A model generated the notes under the pieces. That model had not been told where the DNA came from. It saw only the letters and a program-made list of their open reading frames with translations, and ran no database searches. Position numbers and translations under genes: made by a program. Of a DNA stretch of 64,000 nucleotides, positions 25,165 through 33,967 are shown one piece after another. This stretch comes from Caldilineaceae bacterium. GTDB lineage: Bacteria; Chloroflexota; Anaerolineae; Caldilineales; Caldilineaceae. Numbering within the stretch: position 1 is the first letter of the stretch; every line of letters begins with the position of its first letter. The stretch is taken from contig JAJEDI010000034.1 in the NCBI GenBank assembly GCA_022821585.1, positions 1 through 64,000 on the forward strand, given 5' to 3'.

Positions 25165-26565
25165 TCAGTAGGGCCAGGCGCGGGGCAGCGGCCTTTCTGC
25201 GGCCAGTAGTTTGCGGCCCAGTTCGTGACGGGACGCGGCGAGGTCGGAAGCGTAGGCGGGGTCGGCGGACACGTCGCGGTAGTCGCCCCACTCTGCTGAA
25301 AGATCATAGAGGTCTTCGGAGCCGTCGGCGTGGAGGAGGTAGCGGAAGCGCTCGGTGCGGAGTGATTTCCAGCCGGTGTGTTCGGTGAGGGCGGAGGTCC
25401 CGCCGGGCGCGTCGCCGTGCAGCCGGGGCAGGAGGGAGCTGCCCTGCAGGTGGGGGGGAACCTGGATACCGGCGAGGTCGAGAATGGTGGGCAGGACGTC
25501 AAGCGCCTCGGTGAGGCCTGAATCTCTGCGGGCGGTGAAGGTGTCGCCGGGCGGGCGGATGAGGAGTGGGACGCGGCTGCACTGGTCGTGTGCGGGGTAG
25601 CCTTTGCCATAGCGAAGGTGTTCGCCGAGCCATTCGCCGTGGTCGGAGGTGAAGATGACGACGGTGTCGTCGGCGATGCCCAGCTCATCGAGTGCGGCGA
25701 GGAGGCGACCAGTATGGTGGTCGACTTCGCTGATCTGGCCGTAGTAGCCTTGATGGGCGCGACGCAGTTCGTCGTCGGGATAGTTCTGCGGCCCGCGTTG
25801 CTCCTCTACTTCGGGCGGGAATGAGGGAAGAGTGAGCGCGGCGGGATCGTAGAGGTCGAAGTATTGCTGGGGGGCGACCCAGGGGGAGTGGGGGGAGTAG
25901 ATGCCGGCGATGCAGAGGAAGGGCTGGCCGGTCCCGGCCTGGTGGCGCATGAACTCGATGGACTGCTCGGCGACGAAGGCGGTGTGGGTCATGTCGTCGC
26001 GGCAGCGGGAGGCCAGAGGTTCAATGGGGAAGCGTTCGGCCGGGTGTTCGATGCCGTCCTCGATTCCCATGGCCGCCTGCCAGACTTCTGTCATGGGGGC
26101 CTGGCCGAGGCTGACGTGGGGGAGCTGGTCGGGGGCGAGGCGACGTACCCAGGCGCGGTAGGCATCTTCGTAGGAGCCGGGCTCGTCGGAGATTTCCAGG
26201 TGATCGAAGCCGTAGGGGGGATGCCAGGTACGGTGATCGCGGTTGGCGTGGGGCTGGAAATGGAGTTTGCCGATGTTGGCTGAGCGGTAGCCGTAGGGGC
26301 CGAGGAGGCGGGGCAGGGTGACGGTATCTTCGGGCACGGGCACGCCCATGTGGGTGATGCCGAGGGTGGAGGGATACTGGCCGGTGAGAAAGCTGAGGCG
26401 GCTGGGCATGCAGACGGGGTTCTGGACGAAGCAGCGGTCGAAGTTGACACTCCGGTCTGCCAGTCTGTCGAGGTGGGGCGTGTGGATATCGGGATTGCCG
26501 TTTGTGCCGATGCCGTCCCAGCGCTGCTGGTCGGTGTAGATGATGAGGAAGTTGGGACGGCGCAT
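25165..26565 (-). CDS. Type I sulfatase (arylsulfatase/choline-sulfatase-like)
   Basis: 466 residues. N-terminal metal site LIIYTDQQRWDGIG, formylglycine motif CMPSRLSFLTGQYP near residue 52 (Cys-type), TSDHGEWLGEHL near 280. No signal peptide. The DQQRWD start is common in cytoplasmic sulfatases acting on small sulfate esters. It differs clearly from the sulfatase at 18676 and forms an operon with the Rieske gene. The preference for a sulfated aromatic or a sulfated sugar cannot be decided from sequence. Confidence 0.92.
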   Translation of the reverse strand: MRRPNFLIIYTDQQRWDGIGTNGNPDIHTPHLDRLADRSVNFDRCFVQNPVCMPSRLSFLTGQYPSTLGITHMGVPVPEDTVTLPRLLGPYGYRSANIGKLHFQPHANRDHRTWHPPYGFDHLEISDEPGSYEDAYRAWVRRLAPDQLPHVSLGQAPMTEVWQAAMGIEDGIEHPAERFPIEPLASRCRDDMTHTAFVAEQSIEFMRHQAGTGQPFLCIAGIYSPHSPWVAPQQYFDLYDPAALTLPSFPPEVEEQRGPQNYPDDELRRAHQGYYGQISEVDHHTGRLLAALDELGIADDTVVIFTSDHGEWLGEHLRYGKGYPAHDQCSRVPLLIRPPGDTFTARRDSGLTEALDVLPTILDLAGIQVPPHLQGSSLLPRLHGDAPGGTSALTEHTGWKSLRTERFRYLLHADGSEDLYDLSAEWGDYRDVSADPAYASDLAASRHELGRKLLAAERPLPRAWPY

Positions 26566-27127
26566 GGGGCTGGTCTCCTGCCGGATTGAATCGGGTTGGC
26601 GTAGGGAGTACTCTACTATATTGGTTCTTCAGAATGCAATCTTTGTCAGTGAACGCAGGTTATGCGGTCCAGAGTGGGATGGGAGCGAGGGCACCCACAA
26701 GGGGTGCCCCTACGGGGATTTGATGGGACTGGCGGGATGTGGTCTGGCTGGACACCTTCGATTAGGCACTTGTTACGAATATCGGCACCAGGTCGGCGAG
26801 GGAGGGTGTAGGAGAGGGGGCGTTGCGGGGGCGGAGCCCCCGCACAAGGGAGGGCCGAATAGGCCCGACCGCCCGGAACTGCAGGGGCTAGGGGCCAGGG
26901 GTTAGGGGTCAGAGACGGCGCTACCTCTGATTCAGTTTTGCGCGAGATGGGTCCGGCTCCGGTGCTAGTGGAGGCATGGGGAAGTTTGCCCCCATTTGGG
27001 GAGGCACCCGATGGAAAAGGGGCGTTTACGCGAATGTGCCTTTGGTGCTAGTATGAATTTTGCTTTGGAGAGTTGGGGGGCACGCCTTTCAAACAGCGTC
27101 GATTTCCGGGAAAGCGAGGAGCAGAGC
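26566..27127. repeat. Repeat-filled gap: family A palindrome and 165-bp family D block
   Basis: Family A palindrome at 26687-26713, then a long block from about 26719 to 26885 that matches 51880-52042 over about 165 bases, including GACTGGCGGGATGTGGTCTG and the GCGGGGGCGGAGCCCCCGC hairpin at 26825-26845. The region ends with the ribosome-binding site of the MDR dehydrogenase. TTTACG (about 27025) and TAGTAT (27049) at 18-base spacing is a weak promoter candidate. Confidence 0.7.
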
Positions 27128-28099
27128 ATGATACGCGTAACCAAGCCCGAGGGATTTGGAAATATCGTTCTGGAAGAGGTCCCGATACCGCCGGTGGGGC
27201 CGAATGAGGTGCGGGTGCGGAGCAAGGTCAGCCTGATCAGCCGGGGCTCGGAGATCCTGCGGCGGTATATGCACGAGGAGGCGATTGACCCGAGGATTAT
27301 GGGTTACTCGCTGGCTGGCGTGGTGGACGCGGTGGGGAGCGAGGCGGCGGAGCGCTTTCAGCCGGGGGACCGGGTGATGGCGGTGGCGCCGCATGCGCAG
27401 TATGTGGTGCAGCCGGTTGATTCAAATGTAGGGCCGCGTGTGTGGCCGATTCCGGACGACATTTCGTTTGAGGAGGCTACTTTTCTGCCGCTGGCGAAGA
27501 GCGGGGTCACGTGGGCGGCGTCGCCGGGGATCCGGCCCAGTCATACGATCGTGATCATGGGGCAGGGGCTGGTGGGCAACCTGGTGCTGCAGGGGGTGCG
27601 GCAGCATCTGTGCGAGCAGGTAGTCGTGGTGGATGCGATCGCGAAGCGTTGCCAGATGGGCCTGATTTTCGGCGCGGACCACGCAATCGACGTTAATGAG
27701 ACGGATCCGGTGGAGCGGGTGATGGAACTGACGGACGGGCGGGGCGCGGATATCGTGTTTGAGTGTGTGGGCGGAGCGCCGGGGCTGAAGTCATTTGCGC
27801 AGGCCCAGGAGATGGTGTGCGACGGGGGAACGCTGCATTTGATCGGGCTGTATCACGGGCAGCCGTTGCCGCTGGACGCGGGCAAGATCCAACGGAGGCG
27901 TCTGATTGGGGGCTATTACGGTGAAGATCCGCCTGAGTACATGCTGGCGCGGACGGTGGAACTGATGCGGGAGGGGCGTATCCGCGTGGAGCCGCTGGTC
28001 AGCCACCGCTTTCCGTATCAGGAAGCTAAAGAGGCGTTCGATCTGCTGTATGGACGGTTGGCCGAGGCGATGGGCGTGCTGCTGGTGTGGGAGGAGTAG
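27128..28099 (+). CDS. MDR-family dehydrogenase without zinc ligands
   Basis: 323 residues from the ATG at 27128 (MIRVTKPEGFGNIVLEEVPI), with GAGGAG about 7 nt upstream; the frame is open further upstream without conservation. The catalytic-zinc motif GxCGTD is replaced by LISRGSE, and no structural zinc Cys cluster is present. The Rossmann site is VIMGQGLVGNLVL near 172. This S-x-G-[ST]-E type occurs in dehydrogenases annotated as bacteriochlorophyllide-dehydrogenase-like or galactitol-dehydrogenase-like. It is the same type as the gene at 33968. The plus-strand gamma-glutamyltransferase gene follows after a 350-base gap. Confidence 0.85.
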   Translation: MIRVTKPEGFGNIVLEEVPIPPVGPNEVRVRSKVSLISRGSEILRRYMHEEAIDPRIMGYSLAGVVDAVGSEAAERFQPGDRVMAVAPHAQYVVQPVDSNVGPRVWPIPDDISFEEATFLPLAKSGVTWAASPGIRPSHTIVIMGQGLVGNLVLQGVRQHLCEQVVVVDAIAKRCQMGLIFGADHAIDVNETDPVERVMELTDGRGADIVFECVGGAPGLKSFAQAQEMVCDGGTLHLIGLYHGQPLPLDAGKIQRRRLIGGYYGEDPPEYMLARTVELMREGRIRVEPLVSHRFPYQEAKEAFDLLYGRLAEAMGVLLVWEE

Positions 28100-28452
28100 G
28101 GTCCACTGACATTAGGGAAGGCCGCTCATGATTCCGCAATATGGGCATGTCTGCAGGCCCGTTGGGGATGCTCCTCGCTTGAAGGTTGTTAGAGACAAAA
28201 CCGTTCGATCCACGAAGGAACGCGAAGGGGCGCGAAGAACACCAGGGGCGTATTGGGACTCCTTGGTTCAGCTGCGCGGCCCTGCGGGGAAAGGCAATTT
28301 GCGCCCGCAAATCGCTGATCTGAGAAACATCGACGAGCACTTAAGGGCGGGAACTGAATTGCAAGAAACCGGTTCCAGATAGAGCTACTCCTCATCAAGA
28401 ACGTTTAATCAAGAAACAGAGAACCCAAAAACCAGTTGCAAGGAGAGAATCG
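28100..28452. other. Gap with a degenerate CGCGAAG/E-type repeat
   Basis: No gene is seen. CACGAAGGAACGCGAAGGGG near 28212 and a later TTTGCGCCCGCAAATCGCTG (hairpin-capable GCGCCCGCAAATCGC) resemble the repeat E units near 12.6 and 14.1 kb in order and spacing. The last 25 bases hold the AAGGAGAG ribosome-binding site of the next gene. Confidence 0.55.
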
Positions 28453-30090
28453 ATGTCCTTTTCTGCCAAGGGAATCGTTCATCGCTCGACGGTGACGGGC
28501 CGGCGAGGCATGATCGCATCGGCGCATCCGCTGGCTTCGCTGGCGGGGGTGCGGATTATGATGGAAGGCGGCAACGCGATCGACGCGATTGTGGCGGTGG
28601 CGGCGGCGCTGAATGTGGTCGAGCCGTACATGTCGGGGCTGGGGGGCGACGGGTACATGCATATCTACTCGGCGCGCGAGCAGGAGCATACGATCCTGGA
28701 CTATATGGGGCGCGCGCCGTACGGTGCGACGTTTGAAGAGGTGGGCGATGCGGAGAGCCGGGCTCGGGGGCCGCGTTCGCCGCTGGTTCCGGGGTCGTGC
28801 GGGGGCTGGCTGGCGGCGCTGGAGCGGTACGGGACGATGGATGCGGCCACGGTATTTGAGCCGGCGATCGAGTATGCGGAGCATGGCTTTCCTCTGACGG
28901 TGAAGAACGCCGAGTTCACGGATTTCAACGTGCCGGAGATGCTGAAGTATCCGGCGACGGCGGAGGCGTATTTGCCGCATGGGCGGGCGCCGGTTGCGGG
29001 TGAGCTGATGATACAGCCTGACCTGGCGAAGAGCATGCGCGCCATCGCCGAGGGCGGGGCCGATGTCTTTTACCGGGGCGAGATTGCGGACAGGCTGGTC
29101 CGTTACATGGAAGAGAACGGGGGGCTGATCACGCACCGGGACCTGGAGGATTTTGCGGTGGAGTGGCAGGAACCGGTTTCGGTCTCGTACCGGGGCTTTC
29201 GTGTGTATGCGCCGCCGCCGCCGTGCCAGGCGGTGCAATATTTGGAGACGCTGAACATCATGGAGGGCTTCGACGTGGCGGAGATGGGCCACAACCGCGC
29301 GGGGACTTTGCACCGGTTTATCGAGGCGGCGAAGCTGGCGCAGGCGGACAGGGCCGAGTATACGGGGCTTGAGGACGTGCCCACGGCCGGTCTGCTGTCG
29401 AAGGAGTACGCGGCGCAGCGCCGGGCAGAGATCGGCGCGCTGGCCCGCCCTTCGGGAGGTGAACGGTATACGTCGGAGAAGATGGAGGACGAGGTGCTGG
29501 CAGGGGACCCGCGGCGGTGGATGCGAACCGAGTGTACGACGCACTTCAGCGCGATCGATGCGACGGGCAACGCGGTGGCGATTACGCAGAGCCTGGGGGC
29601 AGGTTTTGGGTCGGCGGTGGTGGTACCGGGGACGGGGATTGCGCTGAACAATTTCCTGAACTGGTTTGACGGCGATCCGCAGAGCCCGAATGTCATTGCG
29701 CCGGGGCGGAAGATCGAGATGTGCATGTCGCCGGCGCAGGTGTGGGACGAGCAGGGGCTGCGTTTTCTGATCGGGACGCCGGGGAGCTACGGAATTTTGC
29801 AGACGACGCCGCAGATGATCATGAACGTGATCGATCATGACCTGAATATACAGGCCGCGATCGAGGCGCCGCGGGTGAAGGCGACGTCGCCGGGGACGCA
29901 GGTGGACGTTGAGACGCGGATTGGTGAGGATGTGCTGCTGGAGCTGACGCAGATGGGCCACCGGCTCAACAGGCTGGGGCCATGGAACGCGGAGGTCGGG
30001 GGCGGGCAGGGCATCATGGTCGATCCTGAGAGCGGCGGGTTTATGGGGGGTGCGGACCCGCGGCGGGATGGGTATGCGCTTGGATGGTAG
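28453..30090 (+). CDS. Gamma-glutamyltransferase family protein
   Basis: A 545-residue Ntn-hydrolase. The cleavage and nucleophile site reads ECTTHFSAIDATGNAVAITQ near residue 357, with Thr as in TTHFS; GAGFGSAVVVPGTGIALNN follows, and MSGLGGDGYMHIY in the N-terminal large subunit. No signal peptide is evident, so it would be cytoplasmic, whereas many relatives are exported. It may hydrolyse gamma-glutamyl amides such as glutathione conjugates. AAGGAGAG stands 7 nt before the ATG. Neighbouring genes do not point to a substrate. Confidence 0.93.
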   Translation: MSFSAKGIVHRSTVTGRRGMIASAHPLASLAGVRIMMEGGNAIDAIVAVAAALNVVEPYMSGLGGDGYMHIYSAREQEHTILDYMGRAPYGATFEEVGDAESRARGPRSPLVPGSCGGWLAALERYGTMDAATVFEPAIEYAEHGFPLTVKNAEFTDFNVPEMLKYPATAEAYLPHGRAPVAGELMIQPDLAKSMRAIAEGGADVFYRGEIADRLVRYMEENGGLITHRDLEDFAVEWQEPVSVSYRGFRVYAPPPPCQAVQYLETLNIMEGFDVAEMGHNRAGTLHRFIEAAKLAQADRAEYTGLEDVPTAGLLSKEYAAQRRAEIGALARPSGGERYTSEKMEDEVLAGDPRRWMRTECTTHFSAIDATGNAVAITQSLGAGFGSAVVVPGTGIALNNFLNWFDGDPQSPNVIAPGRKIEMCMSPAQVWDEQGLRFLIGTPGSYGILQTTPQMIMNVIDHDLNIQAAIEAPRVKATSPGTQVDVETRIGEDVLLELTQMGHRLNRLGPWNAEVGGGQGIMVDPESGGFMGGADPRRDGYALGW

Positions 30091-30095
30091 AACTG

Positions 30096-30177
30096 CAGTA
30101 GTCAGTAGTCAGTAGTCAGTAGTCAGTAGTCAGTAGTCAGTAGTCAGTAGTCAGTAGTCAGTAGTCAGTGGTTAGAG
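30096..30177. repeat. Heptamer array (CAGTAGT, about 11 units)
   Basis: Eleven or so near-perfect tandem units of CAGTAGT, ending with a GTCAGTGGT variant, directly in the gap between two convergent genes (30090 and 30178). It is preceded by AACTGCAG as at several other arrays. No spacers, so it is not a CRISPR. Confidence 0.9.
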
Positions 30178-31158
30178 TCATTCGGCGCGGTTGGTCAGGT
30201 GGATGAGGCCGTCGCCGGCGAGGACGCGGTGGACGCCGCGGCGCATGATGACGATGCCGTCTGTCTCGGCGTGGAGTTCGGCCAGGACGGTGCCGAGGGG
30301 GTCGTGGATGGAGCCGACGAGCTGGCCTGTCTGGACTTCCTGCAGGAGTTGGACACGGGGTCGGAAGTAGCCGGCCATGGGGGCGGACATGACTTCGTCC
30401 ATGTTGCCGTCGCCGATGAGGTGCTGGGCGGGTGGTACAGGGGCGGGGTCGCCTTCGAGCATGTCGAGGTGGTGCATGACGTTGAGGACGCCCTGTGTGA
30501 AACAGTCAACGTCTTTGGGGCGGGCGCGGCCGGCGCCGGCGGCTTCGGTGTAGAGGCAGGGAACGCCGAGGTCGGTGGCTGCGGAGATGCTACGGCCGGG
30601 GGGCACGGGCGGTGGATGGCCCCAAAGTACGGGCGCGCCGAAGACGCGGGCTCCGGCGAGGGAGCGACGGCCTACGTCATCATCGCTGTGGACATAGCCA
30701 GCCAGGGTGGGGATGTCGCCGACGATGCCGGCGCTGTGGAGGTCGATGAAGAAGTCGGCGGCGCTGAGGAATTTGTGCGTCAGCCAGTAGGCGATCTGTT
30801 CGGTGAGGGTGCCGGTCTGGGAGCCGGGGAAGACGCGTGCCAGGTTGAGCCCGTCGATGGGGCTGTTGCGGGTGGCGGTGGCGTAGGCGGCCATGTTGCA
30901 GACGGGGACCATGAGGAGTGTGCCGCGGAGTCGGGACGGGTCGACTTGATCGGCGATGCGGGGGATGGCTTCGACGCCCTCGTATTCGTCACCGTGGACG
31001 CCGGCGGTCACGACCAGGGTGGGTCCCGGTTCGGAGCCGGTGACGGTGAGCAGGGGCAGCTGCCACCAGCCGCCTTCGACGCGCTGGGATATGTTGAGCC
31101 AGCTGGCGGATTTTGTTGCACGCTCGAGGTTGGTCACGTCCAGTTCGGAAATATGCAT
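30178..31158 (-). CDS. Succinylglutamate desuccinylase/aspartoacylase-family deacylase
   Basis: 326 residues of the M14-like zinc amidohydrolase family. Zinc ligands are GVHGDEYEG (HxxE, residues 53-61) and the later His in FIDLHSAG near 143; LYTEAAG supplies the catalytic Glu. Members deacylate N-acyl amino acids or open related amides in the cytoplasm. An AAGGAG site precedes the ATG. It converges on the gamma-glutamyltransferase gene, with a heptamer array between them. Confidence 0.87.
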   Translation of the reverse strand: MHISELDVTNLERATKSASWLNISQRVEGGWWQLPLLTVTGSEPGPTLVVTAGVHGDEYEGVEAIPRIADQVDPSRLRGTLLMVPVCNMAAYATATRNSPIDGLNLARVFPGSQTGTLTEQIAYWLTHKFLSAADFFIDLHSAGIVGDIPTLAGYVHSDDDVGRRSLAGARVFGAPVLWGHPPPVPPGRSISAATDLGVPCLYTEAAGAGRARPKDVDCFTQGVLNVMHHLDMLEGDPAPVPPAQHLIGDGNMDEVMSAPMAGYFRPRVQLLQEVQTGQLVGSIHDPLGTVLAELHAETDGIVIMRRGVHRVLAGDGLIHLTNRAE

Positions 31159-31194
31159 TTCAGTGCTCCTTACAGATGGTCTTTATGTCGTCGG

Positions 31195-31427
31195 CAGGCC
31201 AGGAAGAAAACCTCTTTTTATCCGCGAAGGGTCGCGAAGAACACCCACTTCATTTCCACGAAGGGCCGCGAAGAACACCTCTCTTTGATCCGCGAAGGAA
31301 CGCGAAGGGTCGCGAAGAACACCTGCTTCCTTGCCACGAAGGGCCACTAAGGGCCGCGAAGAACAGTTGTTGTATTGGCCTATGATGATGGACGTATAGC
31401 ACGCGATTGGCCCTAGGGGTTGGCAAG
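31195..31427. repeat. CGCGAAG/CACGAAG repeat cluster
   Basis: At least four tandem-like runs of TCCGCGAAGGGTCGCGAAGA and CACGAAGGGCCGCGAAGAAC between 31216 and 31366, with AC-rich spacers. The same family occurs at 12633, 14084, 28209 and 36178. It lies upstream of the deacylase gene and could separate transcripts. Confidence 0.8.
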
Positions 31428-32930
31428 TCATTCACTGAACTGAATCGAGTAGAGGTCGGCGTCTTTGAGGACGAAGCGGAGGCGGACGGGTCGGTCTGAC
31501 AGTGCGCTGAGGTCGTTGCCGCCGGCCCAGTTGGCGGTGCGGTCGATGGCGTCGCCGAAGATTTCGTCGCTGTCGCCGAGGGAGAAGCCGGGGAGCGGGT
31601 TGCCTTCGTGGTCCTGGATTTCGACGCGCAGGCTGCCGGCGGCGGAGGTGGCGAAGTTGAGGACGAGATTGCGGCCTGAGAAGACCAGCGGTTTTGTGAG
31701 GCAGGCGCCGCCGGAAAGGGGCGCATGGAGGGAGACGAAGCCGTCGATGCGGGTGGTGTATCGGCGTACGTTCATGCTGGGGCCGGTCCAATAGCCTTCG
31801 ACGACGTAGAGGGAGAGCTCGGACGGGGCGCCAGGCGAATCGGCCTCGGTCTCGATGAGGCCCCAGGCGATGCTGTTGTCGCTGTAGACCCAACTGTCTA
31901 CGACGTTGGGGCCGGGGCGGATGTATGCCTCTCCCCAGCGCTTGAAGTTTTCACCGTCGCGGCTGGACATGAAGAGCCCGTCCGTAACCACGGAGCCGTA
32001 GCGGGGATGAGCGGCGCTGCGCTCCCGGCGGTACTCAAGGCCGGGGAGGTTGTCGGTCTGCGGTACCCAGCCTCTGTCGATGTAGCGCGTGGGGAAGCCG
32101 AAGAATATGTGGGGCGCGCGCGGGTAGGGCCGGATCTGGTTGGTGTAGAGTGGTTGTTCGGGGCTGTCGCCGTAGTCGAGCCACTTAGGTTGGGACCAGT
32201 TGAGAAAGTCGGGAGAGGTGGCGGTCTTGATGCCGCGCACGCCGTGGGGCGCGCCGCCCTGAAAGTCGCGGAAATAGGCCCGGTATTCGCCTCGACATTC
32301 GTCCCAGAAGGCCAGGTTCAGGGAGTCGAAGTAGCCTTCGGTGATGACGGGGTCAGGGATGTCTTCATTCTGGCGACGCATGAAGGAGAAGTTGAAGCCG
32401 TCAGGGGACTGGAGGGCATAGAGGGCACGCGGCGATTTGGCGGGGACGATGGCTTTGTACTCGAACCCCTCCTGGCAGGCTGGATTCGTGTCCTGAAATA
32501 CGGCGGTATCGCCGGCACTGATGTCGATGCCGGGGAAGCTATCAGGCGCGAGAACGATGTTGTTGTCGCGGTTGCCCTCGAATTCGACGAGGCCGAGGGC
32601 GGGTTTGGTCCAGCGCTTGCCGTCGCTGCTCTCTGCATAGCAGACAAAGTAGGGGTGGGGATAGTTTATGCGGCCGCCGCCCATGACGTAGTGCCAGGCG
32701 CCGTAGTACATGCGGATGCGTCCGTCTTTGTCCTGGAAGACGGTGCGGTAGAGGCAGGCGTTGCCCTCGCAGGGGGCGTCGGTCTGCATGACCACTTCGC
32801 GCTTGACGGGAGGATGGAGGCGGAGGTCGAGGCGGTCTGTCAGCTCGGCGATGAGGAAGTCATCGATGAGGGGTTCAAGGCGGGTGCCGATATCGATCGG
32901 TTCGGAGTTTGTGGTGGTGGAACTGCTCAT
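31428..32930 (-). CDS. GH32/GH43-like beta-propeller protein, paralogue 1
   Basis: 500 residues from the ATG at 32930 (AGGTGA site about 5 nt upstream; a GTG three codons earlier is less likely). The N-terminus reads IGTRLEPLIDDFLIAELTDR, then repeated D-x-G-x-W-type propeller motifs such as YAESSDGKRWTKPALGLVEF and SPDFLNWSQPKW. The C-terminal domain is beta-sandwich-like. The overall pattern is that of five-bladed-propeller glycosidase-like proteins common in Planctomycetes and Chloroflexota; enzymatic activity is not shown. It is about 40 percent identical by eye to the protein at 40366. No signal peptide. Confidence 0.75.
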   Translation of the reverse strand: MSSSTTTNSEPIDIGTRLEPLIDDFLIAELTDRLDLRLHPPVKREVVMQTDAPCEGNACLYRTVFQDKDGRIRMYYGAWHYVMGGGRINYPHPYFVCYAESSDGKRWTKPALGLVEFEGNRDNNIVLAPDSFPGIDISAGDTAVFQDTNPACQEGFEYKAIVPAKSPRALYALQSPDGFNFSFMRRQNEDIPDPVITEGYFDSLNLAFWDECRGEYRAYFRDFQGGAPHGVRGIKTATSPDFLNWSQPKWLDYGDSPEQPLYTNQIRPYPRAPHIFFGFPTRYIDRGWVPQTDNLPGLEYRRERSAAHPRYGSVVTDGLFMSSRDGENFKRWGEAYIRPGPNVVDSWVYSDNSIAWGLIETEADSPGAPSELSLYVVEGYWTGPSMNVRRYTTRIDGFVSLHAPLSGGACLTKPLVFSGRNLVLNFATSAAGSLRVEIQDHEGNPLPGFSLGDSDEIFGDAIDRTANWAGGNDLSALSDRPVRLRFVLKDADLYSIQFSE

Positions 32931-32949
32931 GAGTGTCACCTGTTGAACG

Positions 32950-33036
32950 GCAGTGGTCAGTGGTCAGTGGTCAGTGGTCAGTGGTCAGTGGTCAGTGGTC
33001 AGTGGTCAGTGGTCAGTGGTCGGTGGTCAGTAACTG
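32950..33036. repeat. Heptamer array (CAGTGGT, about 11 units)
   Basis: Tandem GTCAGTG units between two minus-strand genes, close to the start of the propeller gene at 32930. It ends with GGTCAGTAACTGCAGG, the AACTGCAG motif also found next to other arrays. Confidence 0.9.
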
Positions 33037-33049
33037 CAGGAGTGGTTAG

Positions 33050-33904
33050 TCAGAGATTGGGGGCGCGGAGGACTGTGTTGGTTGAGTGGAGCGCCCAGAC
33101 TTCGTGATAGACGGTCGGGGATGGGCGGGGCGGGGGATAGTTGGGCGGTCTGTTGTTGGGATCGTGGAGTTCGTTGCGGTCGCGGCCATCTATGTTGTGG
33201 AGCCAGGCCAGCTCCTCGGGGGCGGCGACGACTTCGCGGCGGAGGATAAATTCTGTGTAGTCGAAGGCGGTGAGGGCGACGTGGGCGAGGAAGACGCGAT
33301 CGACGATGCGGCCGTTCCAGGTCGTGAGGTCGGGGAGGACGAGGGGGCCGGTGCAGATCTGGAAGGCGGCGTCGGCGCGGTTGACGTTGATGAGGTTGAC
33401 AGGGAATTCGACGGTGACGTGCAGGCCGGTCTGTTCGTCGCGGTAGGTGCAGCGGGTGTTGAGAAGGGCGTTGGCGAGGGTGGCTTCGACCAGAGGCTCG
33501 CCGGCAGTAAGCTCGACTGGGTGGGGGAACTGCTTCAGGCTGATGTCGTGGTCCTGGAAGGCCTCGCTCAGCTCCTGCGCGGAGGCGGGCTCAGTTTCGC
33601 CGCTGGGGCGACGGGCGATTGGGATGCGGTGGGTGCGGCTGAAGGCCATGCGAAACTCGCTGCTGGGGATCTGGAAGAAGCCTTCACGGGGGATGGTGTA
33701 TTCGGTGCGGCAGGGGGCGCCGACGAAGAGCTCGGCCAGGGCGCGGCCGTTGTCGTCGGAGATGGTACAGCTGGCTTCGATGTTGAAGCGCACCTGGCGC
33801 ACATCGCCCGCCTTGCCGATGAAACCGCCGGCGTACTTGTAGTAGGGATCATCCTTCCAGGGGAAGGTCTTCCAGGTGAAGAAGGAGCGGGGAAAGTCGA
33901 TCAT
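33050..33904 (-). CDS. Hypothetical protein, conserved-looking, no recognised family
   Basis: 284 residues with clear coding character and a GGAGG site before the ATG. There are no transmembrane segments or signal peptide. The body is rich in aromatic and charged residues and reads like a beta-rich domain: FNIEASCTISDDNGRALAEL, REGFFQIPSSEFRMAF and FLAHVALTAFDYTEF. It is 63 nt downstream of an MDR dehydrogenase on the same strand, so it probably serves the same pathway. Function unknown. Confidence 0.65.
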   Translation of the reverse strand: MIDFPRSFFTWKTFPWKDDPYYKYAGGFIGKAGDVRQVRFNIEASCTISDDNGRALAELFVGAPCRTEYTIPREGFFQIPSSEFRMAFSRTHRIPIARRPSGETEPASAQELSEAFQDHDISLKQFPHPVELTAGEPLVEATLANALLNTRCTYRDEQTGLHVTVEFPVNLINVNRADAAFQICTGPLVLPDLTTWNGRIVDRVFLAHVALTAFDYTEFILRREVVAAPEELAWLHNIDGRDRNELHDPNNRPPNYPPPRPSPTVYHEVWALHSTNTVLRAPNL

Positions 33905-33967
33905 GCTGGCCTCCGGCGCTGCTGGCTCGTTTCAGTTTGCGGTTACAGACTCCAACGGTATGGGGTA

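Noticed and set aside
28405-29961. 518-residue minus-strand Arg/His-rich ORF
   Set aside because: Antisense to the gamma-glutamyltransferase gene.
30096-30177. Possible CRISPR array
   Set aside because: Units are contiguous heptamers with no spacers and no cas genes nearby.
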